This document shows positions 36,201-51,200 of a stretch of 64,000 nt of DNA, one piece after another (position 1 is the stretch's first letter; every line of letters begins with the position of its first letter). The notes beneath the pieces are model-generated. The model ran no database searches and was not told where the DNA came from. It was given only the letters and a program-made list of their open reading frames with translations. This DNA comes from Phyto melanocephala. Lineage: Eukaryota; Arthropoda; Insecta; Diptera; Rhinophoridae. The position numbers were made by a program, and so were the translations under genes. The DNA lies in NCBI GenBank assembly GCA_941918925.1, contig OW799237.1:107106515-107170514 (forward strand), read 5' to 3'.

Positions 36201-39200
36201 ATAAAGGGAAGATTCACAGCTGATCAAAGAATAAAAATAATAGAATTTTTTTAAATATATCAGCGATCAATTATTTTTCGCAAATATCATATCGTCAAAA
36301 TTTTACTGTCAAAAATTTCGCCCCCTGGAGCAAAACATTTTCCAAAGACGTTCTGCCCAGTTAGGAATGACTAGTAGGTCACTATGGCGCATTTGAAAAA
36401 ATAGATTTACTGTTATTGCAATATAGGTGTAATTGATGCAAGAATAAGAACCCACAAATCATCGGCAACGTATTGGTCTCATAAGACACGGGTCTGAATT
36501 CTTGACCTAGTCGAAAAATTTAATGAGTTTATTTTTAGGGGATTTTTTTTTCCTTTAGAGCGCAATATATTGCAATTTAGGCATATACGTATAACTGCTA
36601 TAGGTATGCCTTTTTTAATGTCGCCATTTTTATACCCGCCACCAAAAAATGGTGGGGGTATATTCATTTTGTCATTCCGTTTGTAACACATCGAAATATC
36701 CATTTTAGACCCCATAAAGTATATATATTCTGAATCAGGGTTTGATTTGATGACGATCTAGCTATGTCCGTCCGTCTGTCCGTCTGTCCGTCTGTTGAAA
36801 GCACGATAGAGGTCGCACCGAAGAAGCTAGGGGGCTCAAATTTTGCCAGAATCTTTCTTATAGACAAGATTTGTTTGGTATTGAAAATGGGCTAAATCGG
36901 AATATTAGGAAGAGAGTTATAGCTCGAAAAGCAAGAGTAGGTCGAAAAAACCGTGTCCTTCGAACATCGAATAAAATGGAATTGTGTTTAAACGCCTTAA
37001 CGCAGACTCATAAAACTTCGAATATATATTTCCTGGGCAAAGACAATATTTTTCCCCGAAAAATGTCTAAATCTATGCATTAGGAGAGGAGTTATCGATC
37101 AAAATGTACGAAAATTTATACCGCACAGTGTATTTTTCGGTATATTTAAAAACAAAAACGTCATAAAAGCAACAAAATTGGATGTACGACTCTGAAGTTT
37201 TGCACACTTTGCTTTTTGGTGACACGCTTTCTTGTAACGGCAAATCAATGTGCCACGCCCACTTTTACGCCCACCTCCCATATAACGTTTTAACTAAAAT
37301 TCATATAATTTCTCTATTAATAAAGATATTGGAATAATAAAAGGCTCTACTGAAACACCTCAGTTGTACTCATTCGCAAAAATAACTTTGACACACCTAC
37401 TATAACGCCCACTTTTCACGTTATCTACCGTTAATGAAATTTAAAAGCTCATAAAACTGCTAAAATTAGAGGTATGATGATAAATTTTGCTACGTCTATC
37501 CCCCTATGCAATTTCATTACTATGCCAAAAAATTAAGGTGCCACGCCCACATTTACGCCCACCTCCCATATAACGTTTTACCTAAAATTCATATAATTTC
37601 TCTATTAATAAAGATTTTGGAATAATAGAGGACTATATTGAAACACCTAAGTTGTACTCATTAGCAAAAACAACTTTGACACGCCTACTATAACGCCCAC
37701 TTTCACTTTTGAATTGTGTCCAAAATAATATTTTTCCCTGAAAATCGCTTAAATCTATGAATTAGGAAAAGAGTTATAGATAAAAATGTACGAAAATTTA
37801 TACCGCACAATTTATATTTCAAATTTAAAACGTAATAAAACTGACAAAACTATATGTACGATTCTGAAATTTTGCAAACATGGCTTTTTGGTCAAAGTCT
37901 TCGTTATAACGGAAAATAGATGTGCCACGCACACTTTTTTCCTTAAATTTTTATAAAAATATATTAGTCATATATATTAGCATTTATTCATCTTACACTG
38001 CGCAATTTATTGTACTGTAGCTAAATATAAGATAAAGATGATAAGATAGATGACTCTACTAGCAACTACTAGATGGCACGCTAACAACTTATGATTATGT
38101 TCTCCTGAAATTATGCTCTACTAAAAATGGGAATTTAAGAAAATTTTGACCTAAGTCAAAAAAAAATATCTCTAAACATTATAAACAATTTATTTTCATG
38201 TACTAATGGCTAACAAATTTTAAAATTTTACAAAACTTAATTCGTTTGAAAATCTTTTAAAAGCAAAATGTTATAGAAGTTTAAAAATCAAAATCTTACT
38301 AATAAATATCCCGTTTTAGAAAAATGCAGAGAATGTATATTTTAAATCACCCTGTGGTGATTACTTTCTTCCTCTTAAATTCATGTAAATTCTCTATGAA
38401 TAACGATTTTGGAATACTAAAGGACTATATTGAAATATCTAAGTTATGTTTATTAGCTGAAACTTTATTGACACGCGTACTTTAACGGCCACTTTCATTG
38501 AAAGACTAAATTTACGAAAACATTTTACTAGCATACCGAAGTTATAATGGGTGGTTTAATTTTAAGGGACTATGTTGATTTGAATAAAATTATTATGAAA
38601 TTTTTATCATTTATTTTTATAATGATAATATTTGTATGCTTTAATTATGCATGGAACAAAATATCGGCCAAATGGCCCCCCACACTTCGATCCGATAGTC
38701 CATATTTTCAATGACACTGTTGATGCTCAATTGTTGGGCACGATGATGAGTCGAGGTTGCTTGCTCTTTTGCCACGTTATCGTGAAAAACAGCAATGTTT
38801 CCCATTCAACGAACTAAGATGGCATTCACAGATGTTTTCACATTTCATACAGACCTGCTTTGCAGACATGTAATTCTCACGATTGTGGACGAATTCGAAC
38901 GATTATGTCGACCAAAAGAATCACGAAGTGCACGAAATGCATTTTGATTTGAACGCCCATTTTTATAAAAATCTTTAATATTTAAAAGCGTTGCTCGATT
39001 GCGTATCTTTCCACGGTTCAAATTGAGTTAGTCTGAGATTAAGAAATGTCAAATGAAATACAAGAAAAAAGTTGAAGTTTAGATGTGGTTCACCTTAAAC
39101 ATGGGCCCTTCAAATTTAACCACCCTCTACAAAGAAAGTGATACATATTTTATTATAAAGAGATTATTCTATAGCGATTAACAAAATAATAAATATTGTG

Positions 39201-42200
39201 CTTTAAATGTACACAAAATTGGTGGTGGGTATAAAAGATTCGGCACGGCCGAATATAGTGCTCCTACTTGTTAAACCTAATCTAACCTAACCTAACTTAA
39301 CCTATGAAATAATAATAAATTGCAGTTCTGTTACATAATTTACTGAAACTGGCCGCCTTTTCCTCTAATTAAATATCTGGTTAACTATTAAATACGAGTT
39401 TTATAAGTACCAATGAACTTAATATAATATTCTCTTTTTTAAAGTTCCTTTCACTGAATAATAAGTGATTAATTTTTGTTTGAGTGTTATATATTTGTAA
39501 TTGCCCTAACTTAGTTTACAAAGAAACTTACCATATTTTTTATTGTCTTTGCCTTTATCTGATTTACCACGTGACAATTTAATACGTGTATCCACTTCGA
39601 TGTCATCATAGTCAGGCTAAAAATGCAAGAAAACAATAAAATAAATTAAAAAAATATTTTTTTAATTAATATCAAAAATATATTAAATCATTGTTCACAT
39701 AAAATCTGGTTGATTTCTGCATAAATATGTAAAGAACATAGTGAAATTCTTAGTTTTACAAGATAAACCTTTTTATTCAGATGAAAAATATTTGTAAGCA
39801 GGATCATGGAATATGGAATTTAAGTTTTGAGACTGTTTTAGACAATTACGGATAGTAAAGAAAAAATTAAAAAAAACTAGGAATTATACAGATTTTATAT
39901 GTGTTCTTGAGATATAGCAAAATCCGAGCATCTCCAAAAAGCATCGCAGTAAAAAGCATCAATGTTAATACCATAAGAGAATTTATAGTTGAGTTAATAG
40001 AAATTTAAATATAAAGAAGGTATGAAAAAATGTATTATTTCTTGAGAGCCACTACCAATTTAATATTGGCCAACTTTCGCCGCAAACATTTTGTCTCGGA
40101 TTTTGTACTAGTTTGTTGTCACCTCTTTAATTATAACTTTGGATATTTATTTTATTTCAATAAATATTAACACTGATAATTTAAATTGTTTAGTTTAACC
40201 CCTGGTTTTCGTTCTATAAAATTGTGGAATAAAAATAAAATAAAATTGTATAAGTAAAGGTATGGTAACACCATATGCTATGATACGCAAAAACCTTTAA
40301 TTTCACGGTTTCACATAACGAGTATTGATAGCCAGATACTAAGGCTGTCTCAGTAAGTATGGACTTTTTTCTAGAAACTCTAAAATTTGGCAGCTGTCAC
40401 ATATTTTTATTCCGATTATTAAAAATGGAGCGCTTTATGAGAGAACAATGCGTTATAAATGTGAAAACTTATTAATAAAAATTCGGAAAGTTATGCTAAG
40501 TATGCTCGCAAGCTTCAAAGAATTTGAATTCGAATTCGAAGACTGATCAAAAAATTTTAAGAAACTGGTTCGGTTATGTACATTAAGACTCATGTGTGTC
40601 GACGTACCGGTCGACCTCTGGTAAAACATTGCTGTTGTTGACGAGAGTGCGCCCGAAGACCTGGCGCAAATTACGGCATTCGAACGTGATCGAAATTTAA
40701 AAATTCTTATTAGATTCTCGAGATCGAGTAAAACTTCGATCGTGATTGAATGCGGTAATTTGGCCTCTGAAAAGATCAATGCGGCATCTTTCTTAACAGC
40801 AAAAGACAACACATCGAATTTTGACGAAAGACCTTCACTTTTATGTGCACAAAATTCAGCTTACTCAGGAGCATGTAAATTCGTTCAAAAGACATGGAGC
40901 AAAGTGAAGTCAATTCTAATATTTCGTAGAAAGAATTCAGCGCACTTTAGTCTGAATTCCTTCGTGAATATACATAATTGTCGAAATTTGGGGCTCAGAA
41001 AATCCTCAAAAATGTACCCATAATAGCAACCGTATAGTGCGAATTTTGGTTAGGCGGCCTGAGTGGGCCTTACTTTTTTGGAGATGAGGCTGAAATTGCA
41101 GTGACTGTGAACGTCATTTATTACAGGGACATGATAATGCAGTTGGTGTGGCCTCAAGTGGATGGCTTAGATCTGGACTATATGTGGCCTTAGCAAGACG
41201 ACACCAGCTGCTACACCGTGCATGATACAATTCATTTATTGCAGTAATGATTTCCAGAATAAATTAAATATTTGAAGTAATTCTTATGTCTTATGCCACC
41301 AAGTTCATACGATTAAACACCGTGCGATTTTTTTCATTGGGATCTTGTGAAATCTCGGATTTATGGGCATAAGCCAGAAACAATTTCTGACCTCAAATCC
41401 GAGATTCAACGCGTTATCGGTAAGATACAGTCACATCTGTGTGAAAAAGTGAAAAAGTCAAAAGCAAAATTTTTTAAAAAAAGTAATAGCCTCTCATTAA
41501 AGCTGTGTGGTCACTTGATGGACATTTTATTTCGTATTTAATCGAAACATGTCTTCTTTGCAATTCAATAAAAAAATCACGACTATTTAAAAAAATCATG
41601 TTTTTATTTTAATATAAAAAAGTGCATTCTTATTAAGACACCCTCTATTTTTTATAAGTAAAGTTAGACATTTGAAATTAATGAGAGAAGAGAAAGAGAA
41701 TTATTTTTTATCTATGGACTTTGAAAGCTGAGGTTTAAAATAGTGAACAATCAAATGATCAGCTGACGAATCAAGATTATCTGATAAATGAATTCTGTGG
41801 CAAAAAGGAATAACTGCTCAAGTCGACATAAGCTTAAATTGAAATAATAATACCATTGCAATCCAGGCAATTAAAAACCACCCTCAGCCGAATTGTCAAC
41901 TATTTGGGACAATTTCACAGGAAATTATAGCTTAAAAACTTATTGCCTATGTTTATTGAATGAACAACATTATTTGGAATATACTTGTTTAAAATTTTAA
42001 TTTAACTTAATATACGAAACCTGATATGCTCTTTAGGTAATACAGAGCACATTAATAGGAATCAATTTATAAACATCAACTCAATAACTTAAAAATTGCT
42101 TTTCGGAAAAACTACCAAAACTGACATAACTAGTTTTTCCTTGTTGCCACAGAATTTGCTTTGGTTTATTTGTTTTTTTTTTTGCATATTAGAGAGTGTT

Positions 42201-45200
42201 AGAATTTAGTTTTTTTTTTAAATAATTAATTTTAAATAAAATATTAAAAACTATTTAGTTATGACTGTTATCATTTAAGATATTGATATTAAAAATATAA
42301 AAGTATTTTTTTACATTCTGCATGCCAAAAAAAAAATGTAAATTTGTATTATATTTAAAATGTTACAACAGAAATTATTATTTTCAACTATCTGATAGTT
42401 AAGAAAATACAACAACGAAAAGGTAATGAATGCAATTCAATTGAATAGAGGAATTTCTTGCCAACGACTTTATACAAAATCGCATAAAAAATACCTGCTT
42501 TAAAAACTCACAGAAAAATTGTTATAATAAGAGTGCAAAAGAATTGTAAAAAGGCAAAAAAAAAAATATAATAATAAAATAATATCTGTGTATATTTATA
42601 CTTAAAAAAACTAAAACTTTAAGCTTGATTAAGCAATGAATTGGCAAACTGATAGAAATACTTTACTTTACATTTTTAACTTCTTCTACATACATAGAGA
42701 ATATAGTAAAACAAATAGAGGTATTCAGGTAGCCTGAGTAAGTTTTGAAAAATTTCAACAATAATTTTTTTTTTAATTATGAAAAAATTTTTACTGTTTG
42801 CACTACCTCCAACCCAAAGTATACTAAGCAAATGCTTTATAGAGCTTATAATTGTCTTTACAAAATAACATTGTAATAAAATAATTATAAAAACAAAATT
42901 ATGACTGCGGTTTTTTATTATTGTGAAACATTTTTTTTCTCAAATGGTCCTCACCTCAACGAGAGTAAAATTACGCATTTTCGCAACATTAAAATTGGTG
43001 ATGTGAATACCCTTAATATTCACCTAGCCTGTAAAACTTAGTGCTATGCAATTAAAACTAGAAAAATTTGTTTTTTCTTCAAACACTATAATTTTTGTTT
43101 TATTACTCTGGTGTTTACCAACTGGGTGGGGGTTAAATCAGAGCAGCACTAAAAGTAAAAACAACAAATATTATATAAATTACTACAACAAAATCATAAC
43201 TTGGTCATGTTAAATCGCGTGTAATTAATATGCAAAGAATGTTGTTGCTAGTCTTTATTCACTTGTTTTGTTTTTTTTTTCTTCATTTTGCTGTATCTAG
43301 TTTTTTGATTGCATTAGTTTCGATATTGCAATTTTTATTTTCTTAATTTTTTTTTTTAAATTATAAAAAAAGAATATTGTTGTAACAAAATTGCTATATA
43401 ACTTTAATTGAAATAAATAAAAAAAATGTTGAACAAGTTTGTAACTTTTGAAAGATTAATATGATACTTCTGCATAAATAAACTAGAACCTGTTGAATCT
43501 ATACTACACTACACGAACATGGCTTATATTTAGTATTTTGAAAATGTTTTAAAAAAATATTATTTTTTATACATTTTTATCATTAAAACAACTTTTTTTA
43601 ATAAAATTTTTTATAATAAAGGGTCCGCCAAATAACTTTTTTTTTTTGTGTGGCACGTAGCGCCGTCCTGTTGAAACCAAATGTTGCCCATATCCTGCTC
43701 TTCAATTTTTGTGAACAAAAATTCATTCAACGTGGCCCGATAACGATCGCCATTGACTACGGCCACTCCTTGCTCATTTTCGAAGAAAATTGGCCCAATT
43801 ATGCCTCTGGACCAAAATCCCCACCAAACAGTGACCCGTTTTGGGTGTATCGGCTTTTCAATGTATGCGCGCGGGTTTTCTGTGCCCCAAATGCGACAAT
43901 TTTGCTTGTTTACATACCCGCCAAGATCAAAATGTGCTTCATCTGAAAAGATGACTTTTTTGGCAAACTCGGCCAAAGTAATATCGCAATATTTCCCAGC
44001 GTTGTTCAAGCGTATACACAACCATATTCGTTCGTTCAGCGGAAGGATAAAACTAATTTTCTATCAAATCAGACATGAGCTAAGTGTTACCATTCACGAA
44101 ATAAGCACTAGTGGAAAAAAAGTTAGATGGCGGACCTTTTAGATTTTTTCTAATTTGTTTTTTAGGTCAGTTTTTCATTACAAAATTTATTATTTATTAT
44201 GTCATAAATTTAAAATTGAACTTAAAATTTTTATTATCGGTTAAAAACAGTAAAAATTATTTACTCTTGGAAAATGATATCATGTAAATGTTAGCCACGA
44301 CTATGTCTCAGGTGGTCCATTTGAAAGATCTAATTTGTACGACTTGTACCAGCGTAGCGACTGGTGTCTCGCGAATAATGTTGGCTTCCAAAGCGTAAAT
44401 TTTTGAAGACCTCAAAGAAAGAAAAACCTCTTTGAAGAAAATAGTTTAAAGGAGTGATATCGCACTATCTAAGTAAGGTTAGGTTGAATGGACCTCCAGT
44501 TCAAGTTCCCCAGGTATTCCAAGTTCGACATAGTATCCACTGTAAAATTTTCGCGTCTAATATGCTCAAACGCAGTACAATTACAGAGGAAGTATACCAA
44601 AGTCTCATCCTATTCCTCGCATGCCCTACATGTCGTCTCCTCAGACAATCTCATGCGAGCTAGATGGGTTCTCAACCCCGTAAGACCTGTAATAACACTG
44701 GTTAGTCTCCCAAGTGCTTGTCTACTCAGTCTCAAAATCTCCTTTCATTTCTTAAAATTTGGGACACTCTACCGACATCAGTGCTTTGTCATTTCCTGAT
44801 ATGTTCCTCCATCGCCCAACCTTTAAGTTCGTCCTTGAATCATTTGAAGGGTTTAGCATTTTCCAAAGTTATAGTATTCAAAAGAGCTCTAATTTTGGAT
44901 GATTTGTCGGCTTTCTCGTTACCGATCAGCCCGTGATGGCTTGGTATCGATATTATCTCTTGATTCAACATTCTCCTTTCTCAGTGCCATAATCACTGAC
45001 TGGCAATCCGTAAAGATACGGATCGAGCCTTCGCTATTTCTTTTTCTTTATCCATTTAATTCCTTCCGTAATCGTCATAATCTCAGCCTGGAAGATAGCA
45101 TTGTGATCTGATAGACGAAAGTATTTGCTTCTGTTTCGGCTTATGTCGTTTAAGCCCATTCCAGTTTGGTCACCAATCTTTGAACCGTCCGTTTACAAAT

Positions 45201-48200
45201 CGATTCCATGGGTGTTTCCTATCATAGTTACTTCTTCCCATTCTCCCTCTTCCGGTATTATGGTGATGCAATTAATACTTTGATATCTCATTGGGATTTT
45301 ATCACATGTTACTTCCATAATATTTCCCATCGGTAAGATATCTGTTATTCTCTGGTATCTGGTCCTATACTCTTTTATAAGCCATTCATTTTTTGCCATT
45401 AATCTTGTAGCAGCTAAGGCCGCTTCATAGTTCACCTGTATCTCTATTGACACGATCTAGGTGCCTAATTTACCCTAGAAAATATTGAAATTATGTGGTC
45501 ACCAAATTGATTTTTCAACAAGTCGATTGTTTTACGCATCGTATGGTTCGTTACACCGTCTTATTAAAACAAGCGATAACCGAGACCATGCGCTTTAATT
45601 TTAGAAAGCACATAATCCATTAACATGGTAGTGTAACGGTTACCATTGACGATCACTTTACGAATTTCCTCAATTTTGAAAAAATATGGATAAGTGATTC
45701 CAGCAGCCCATAAACCACACCACACCATTAGATGGTGCTGGATGTGGTCTAACCGATCAAGTATCATCCACTAATTTAAATTGGGACTCAAATTTGCAAA
45801 TGATATTGGCAATAATGGTTTTAGTAGTTCAATTATGTGCAACGTAAGTTTTTCACTATAAACATTTGGAGATTTTCGCACTATAACATTGTAGTGCGAG
45901 TTTTCTATGATGAATTGCCAAACGCTACTAAACAAACATGACAAAGCAGTTAAGTATGAGTCATGCGTGAACTGTCAAAAAAAGCCTATTAAAAATCAAA
46001 CCTCACAAAAGTCACCTGATATTAATTAAAATAAAAAATAAAAAAGATATTTTTAATTTAAATAAAAAATTTTATTTTTTTTAAATTAAAAAAATTTAAT
46101 TTGTTTTTGTTAAATACCCAGCAAAAAAATTTTGAATTAGTTCAATGTGAATAACATTTTTCATGACTTCTAATTCATAAGGGAAAAAGAAGGCATAAGG
46201 AATGTCTTCTCAAAACACAAAATAGTTAGCCATTGTTGATGTGATTCAAAATACATGCAAATGCATGCAAACAATTTTAAATAATTTACAGACATTATTA
46301 ACTCATGGAACATGGGTTTCTTTTCATCGACTGTGCATGCGTTCCATACACTTATTGGAATTTAGTGAAATTTATTAATTTATTTATATAATCACATGCT
46401 CTCCAACGACACGTTAATGTTAAAATCATGCATGTCTCACCTAAATTCAACCACTTCATCATGGGTTGAACTCATGCATTCACTAGTTCTTTTGCATGTC
46501 TTTTTTTGCTGGGTAAGAATTTGAGCAGAAATTTTTTGTAAATAGAAATTCTCAAAATTTATATCACACGTATTTTAAAAAATTGATTAAGATACTAATA
46601 ATATCTTAATAATAAAATAAACCTACCTTAGGTATATCATGTCCATAAATATTATCTCTAGGTGGCAATTTTGGTGGTTTCTCACTGCGTTTATGGGCCA
46701 ACTGTTGTGATTGCATTATCAATTGTTCTCTGGTGGCAGCAACATGACCACTGCCATTTATGCCAGCTACCATGCCATTATTCAAATGTTGCAGTGCGTT
46801 ATTGGTCCCATTGCCGTTTGTAGTGATGCTTGTGTTGTTGTTGTTGTTGATACTAGAATTACTTGTCATACTTTGTGATTGTTGCGGCTGTTGTAAAAGT
46901 TGTTGCTGCTGTTGCAAAGACATCATACTACTCATTGCACTAGCACCAAAACCAGAGCTACCAGAACTACCGCCACTACCATTACCCGCCACACTGTAAG
47001 GATCCTCATCTGGTATCGGTATTCTAGGACGATTTTTAATATCCACAATAGGACGTTGTTGTACTGTGATATAGAAAAAAAGTGAAATAAAAAAAATAAC
47101 GTTTGTATTATTAAGGATTTGTATTTAAAAATAAATCAATAACATTTGCTTGTTTGTTTGTTTGGCTTAAGCTTTAAGTATAGCGCGTATTGTTTGCTTT
47201 TGTTAAATGTGGAAAATAAAAATAAATTTGATTGTGCGTTTAAAATTTGCGTTACAATTTTCGTTTTGTTTGGGTTTTATTTATTTTAATCCAAAACGTT
47301 TTGTTGTTGTTGCTGCGTATCGCTTGGTTATTGTTCACAATTATTCATGGAAATATGATTGCGGTCGGTCTAAGTTTTTTACTATTTCATTTATGTCCAT
47401 TTGCTGTTGGTCTGTTTTTTCTTTTGCGAAATGCAAATTTGGTTTTCTTTTCTATAACATTTTTCATTTTTATAATATTGTTGTAGGTTTCTTTGAATGT
47501 ATGTATGTATGTCTGTATGTATATATATATTTTCATCTGTATTATTATTGACACAACAATTGGCGGTTTGAATTCAAAGCCAAAATGTTACAATTCATGT
47601 TTAAACATAAAATGACATTTGAAAATGAAAGCTTTGAATATGTAAAAGCAAAATGCATAAATGTTATAACTTGTAATTGTTTACGAGCAGATCTGAAGTT
47701 GTGTCGAAATTTAGAGAAATTATTCAATAAATAGAGAACTTGATGAACATTTTTTGTAAATAGAGTAAGAAAAGGAAATGCAGATTTTCCATTAAGCAAG
47801 AATTTGTTAAAGGGTTTCTTGAAATAAATAACACAGGTCAACAGCAAAAAAAGGCTTCGATAACCACTAGACAGATTTGATGCATCATGGATACCTAAGT
47901 ACAAAAATTGTTAAATTTTTGAATTCTAAAGATAATTTTCTTTTTTAAAAAAATTCAAGATTTTTTTAGACGCTTCTCCACATACTTAATGATAACTCTA
48001 AAACGGTTAGTTCGATATTCTTAAAATAAACGTTGAAAAATTTAGCCTTTGATCGCAAACATGTCAAAAAGAGTTTTTCCAACCAATTCTGCTAGGAGAA
48101 GAACTTTAACTACTCAATTTGATGTACATCAAACAAAAAAACTAACATTTTGTGGAAATGAGCTAGATCACTTAATTGTAAATAAATTCGAAAGGTATCA

Positions 48201-51200
48201 ACCGATTTTTATGATCGATATCTTTTTTGTTTTAATTAAAGTACCCTTTGAATGGAACATAAAGATCTAATTTTGTTTCAGTTACTCTTACTTTAGCCAA
48301 AATTACTCCACTTTATATGAGTAAAAATGTCACGTACGATGACATGGAAATGCCCATATGAGCAAATAAAGACTACTGCATGTTTTTTTAATTATGTTTA
48401 CTAAGAAAAAAATTTTTCAGCCCAAGTATAAGTTATTGAAACGCTTGTGAAAAATTTTGGACTAATCGGTCACTAATCGACAAAGTTATAGATAAAATTT
48501 ATATAGAAAAATAAATTTTTAAATGCATCCAAAACTTTTCAATCCACGTAACAATTTTTGGACACGTTAAAGACATTAAATCAGCGGTCGTGGTCCTAAA
48601 AAATTTTTTTTAAGAAAAATTAACAACTGAAAACTAACTGAGATATAAACACCAAAATACAACTGCGTCGGTGTTTTTCCTAATGCTTACAAACGAAAAT
48701 CGTTCAGTTTATATACCACTAGAGAGCCAATTTATGGATACCATATGAAAGGGCTTGGCCAGTAAAATACAGTTAACTATGAAAAGGTAAAACTTCAAAA
48801 TGGCATCCTAGCCTAAATGGCGAACATACATACGAGTCAAATATAGTAGTTGCAGCTTTTTCTCTCTAACTTCCACAATATTGGCATCAAATGAATGGGC
48901 TTGACGAGTGTAGAAAACAGTTAATTTATAAAAAAGTGTAGAATCCAAGATAGGGTCTGAAACAAAATGGCGGAGAATTTTTTTTATCTTAACAATATGG
49001 GAATCAAATAAAAGGGCTTGACAAGTAAAATACAGATAACTTCGTTCAAATTCAAAATCAAAGATGGCGTTGGAAATAATGAATAAAATTAAATCTGAAA
49101 TCTTGGCTAAGCTGCGATGTAGTCATTACATCTATGTACATGATGGTAAAGGGTATTATAAGATTCGGCACAGCACTCTTACTTGTTTCTTTCTGATCTA
49201 GATTTTGTTTTAATGTTTAAGTCTTACTGAATCTGTTTAATAACTTTTGAAACAGGGTGACAATGAACCCTAATGTTCATGTTGTCATGTTGCCGGATTA
49301 AAAAAATATTATATCCCTGATGAAGTTGGAAAAAATACCAACGAAACGTCGGAATTATTTAATAATGAAAATATTAAGTTTTTTCACTACTTTCTAGGAC
49401 CTTGAAAGCCTGATTAAGAAAATCGTAAAAACCTTTAGATCGCTTGTTAATATTTATTTTTTTTTTAATTATTTTTTTCATATACTTTTCTTTTCGCTGT
49501 CCATTTTAGCTAAATTAAGGCTTATAGAAAAATAATATCTGATATATTTTTTAAAGGTAAAATGATTAAAAAAAATAGTAATTTCTTGAGCCAAGGATAA
49601 GTTTTGGCTGGAGTAGTGTGTATAAGTTTTATCTTAATCACTTAGTGTATAGTATGTATTAAACTGAGTTCTAAAAATAATTAATTTTAAAGATATTTCA
49701 AAACTTCACCATGAATTTAAATGTTTATTATCGGTATCGAATCTAGGTTTACCCTTTTATTTTGCTTATTTTCAATTAGTTTTTAACTAAATTTACGGTC
49801 AAAATTTTATTTAATTTTTGTTATTTTTCTTTTAAGTTTAATGCAACGACCTTAACTTTATTTCCGAGCCAATCAATTCAACAAATTCATCATTTTCCAT
49901 ATGATAGCAATAACAAAACAAAAAGAATGAAAATTTATGTTTGTTTAATGTTTTCTGCTGTTGTTGTTACTAATTGATAGCATCTTCTGAATAGAAAACA
50001 GACAATATGTTTTCAACCTTGTACTTGTTTTTCATTGTGTTAAACAAAAATCTAAAACTAAAGCTCATTTAAAATTAAAAAATAAAAAAAAAACACCAAG
50101 ATAAAAAAGAATTGAAAATCTATTTTACATATTTATGTATGTGCATACATGTTAATGTTCTTTGTGCAACATTCAATGCAACACAAAATAAACATTATCA
50201 CAAATCACAACAAACAGCAAACAAACAATTACATGCTTCATAGGCTGTCATTACCATACACTCGCTGCTATAAATTCAAAGGCACTCAATTCTATTATAT
50301 TCCAATTTGTTTGCCTTTAGTTAATTTCAGCGAAGTGTTAGAATCTTTGCGCGGATATTTTTTATTTACTTACCTGGTGGCAATTTAGATTTGAGCATGT
50401 CCATTGCAACAACATTGACAATCAATACCCATATGGGACATTCTAATATGTCACTTTCGGATTTAACAAAAGCAACCGCTGATAAACATTGTGTTTCCAA
50501 ACGGCGACGATCTGGGTAGGCTCGTCGTAGTTCACGATTAACATTTGATTGAAATTTTTTCATATCGAATAACTGAAATAGAAAATAATTGTTTTTTTTT
50601 TAAATAAATGTATGTAAAAGCATAAACGTAATATAAAGAATTAAATATTATTTTACTACTTACTTTGACTATTTTTTCACTTTCTAATGCCTGATTTGGT
50701 AGTTTCAAAATATCGCCACCTATTGACGTCTCCTCATTTTGATTGCTGGCCGTACTTTTAACGTAAACATTACTTTTTGCATAACGCCTTACCAATATGT
50801 TGCCAGCATCATCCATTTTTATTTTGACACCCTGCAAAAGTAAACAATTTTAATAATAATCAAAATTTGAGGCACTTCACTGTTGAATATTTTGCATTTG
50901 AAAGTGTTAGATATAAAAGCATTAATATGGAGACTATGACAAACGTGGGGTTTCAAATTAAAAATCTCCGAGGTATCATTCTTATTAAAAGTAATGGCTT
51001 CTTAACCTAGTCAAAATTTGGATTCAGCTTATGAATTAGTTTGAGACATTAATCCCTCGTTCAGAGGAACATTTAACCATATTGACCACTTGTATATAAG
51101 CGGTAAATGGCGAGGATCTCTATTGGATGTTGATAGCGATTAGGATGCAGACATGGTAAGCGATTACTATCTTCTAGTTAAATAGATACGTACCAAACTC

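Larger units (their letters stand above)
32703..39531 (-). other. Intron of the MH2 gene (6.8 kb)
   Basis: Contains the tandem 'gggcgtggc' repeat (33083-33588), R1 copy 4 with a nested MITE (35260-36202), and a 2.6 kb R1-like element with a nested inverted-repeat element (36631-39272). 33600-35250 is AT-rich with no visible gene. Confidence 0.7.
39617..46626 (-). other. Intron of the MH2 gene (7.0 kb)
   Basis: Holds a near full-length dead mariner (40342-41645) with a MITE in it, an R2 copy, a deleted mariner (43619-44139), a LINE tail, another mariner remnant and a MITE. 39617-40330 and 41800-43600 are AT-rich with nothing recognised. Confidence 0.7.

Noticed and set aside
47207..47551. 114-residue hydrophobic frame within the MH2 gene intron
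   Set aside because: Opposite strand to the gene, T-rich composition and an overlapping alternative frame; no domain or signal peptide of convincing form. It looks like chance.
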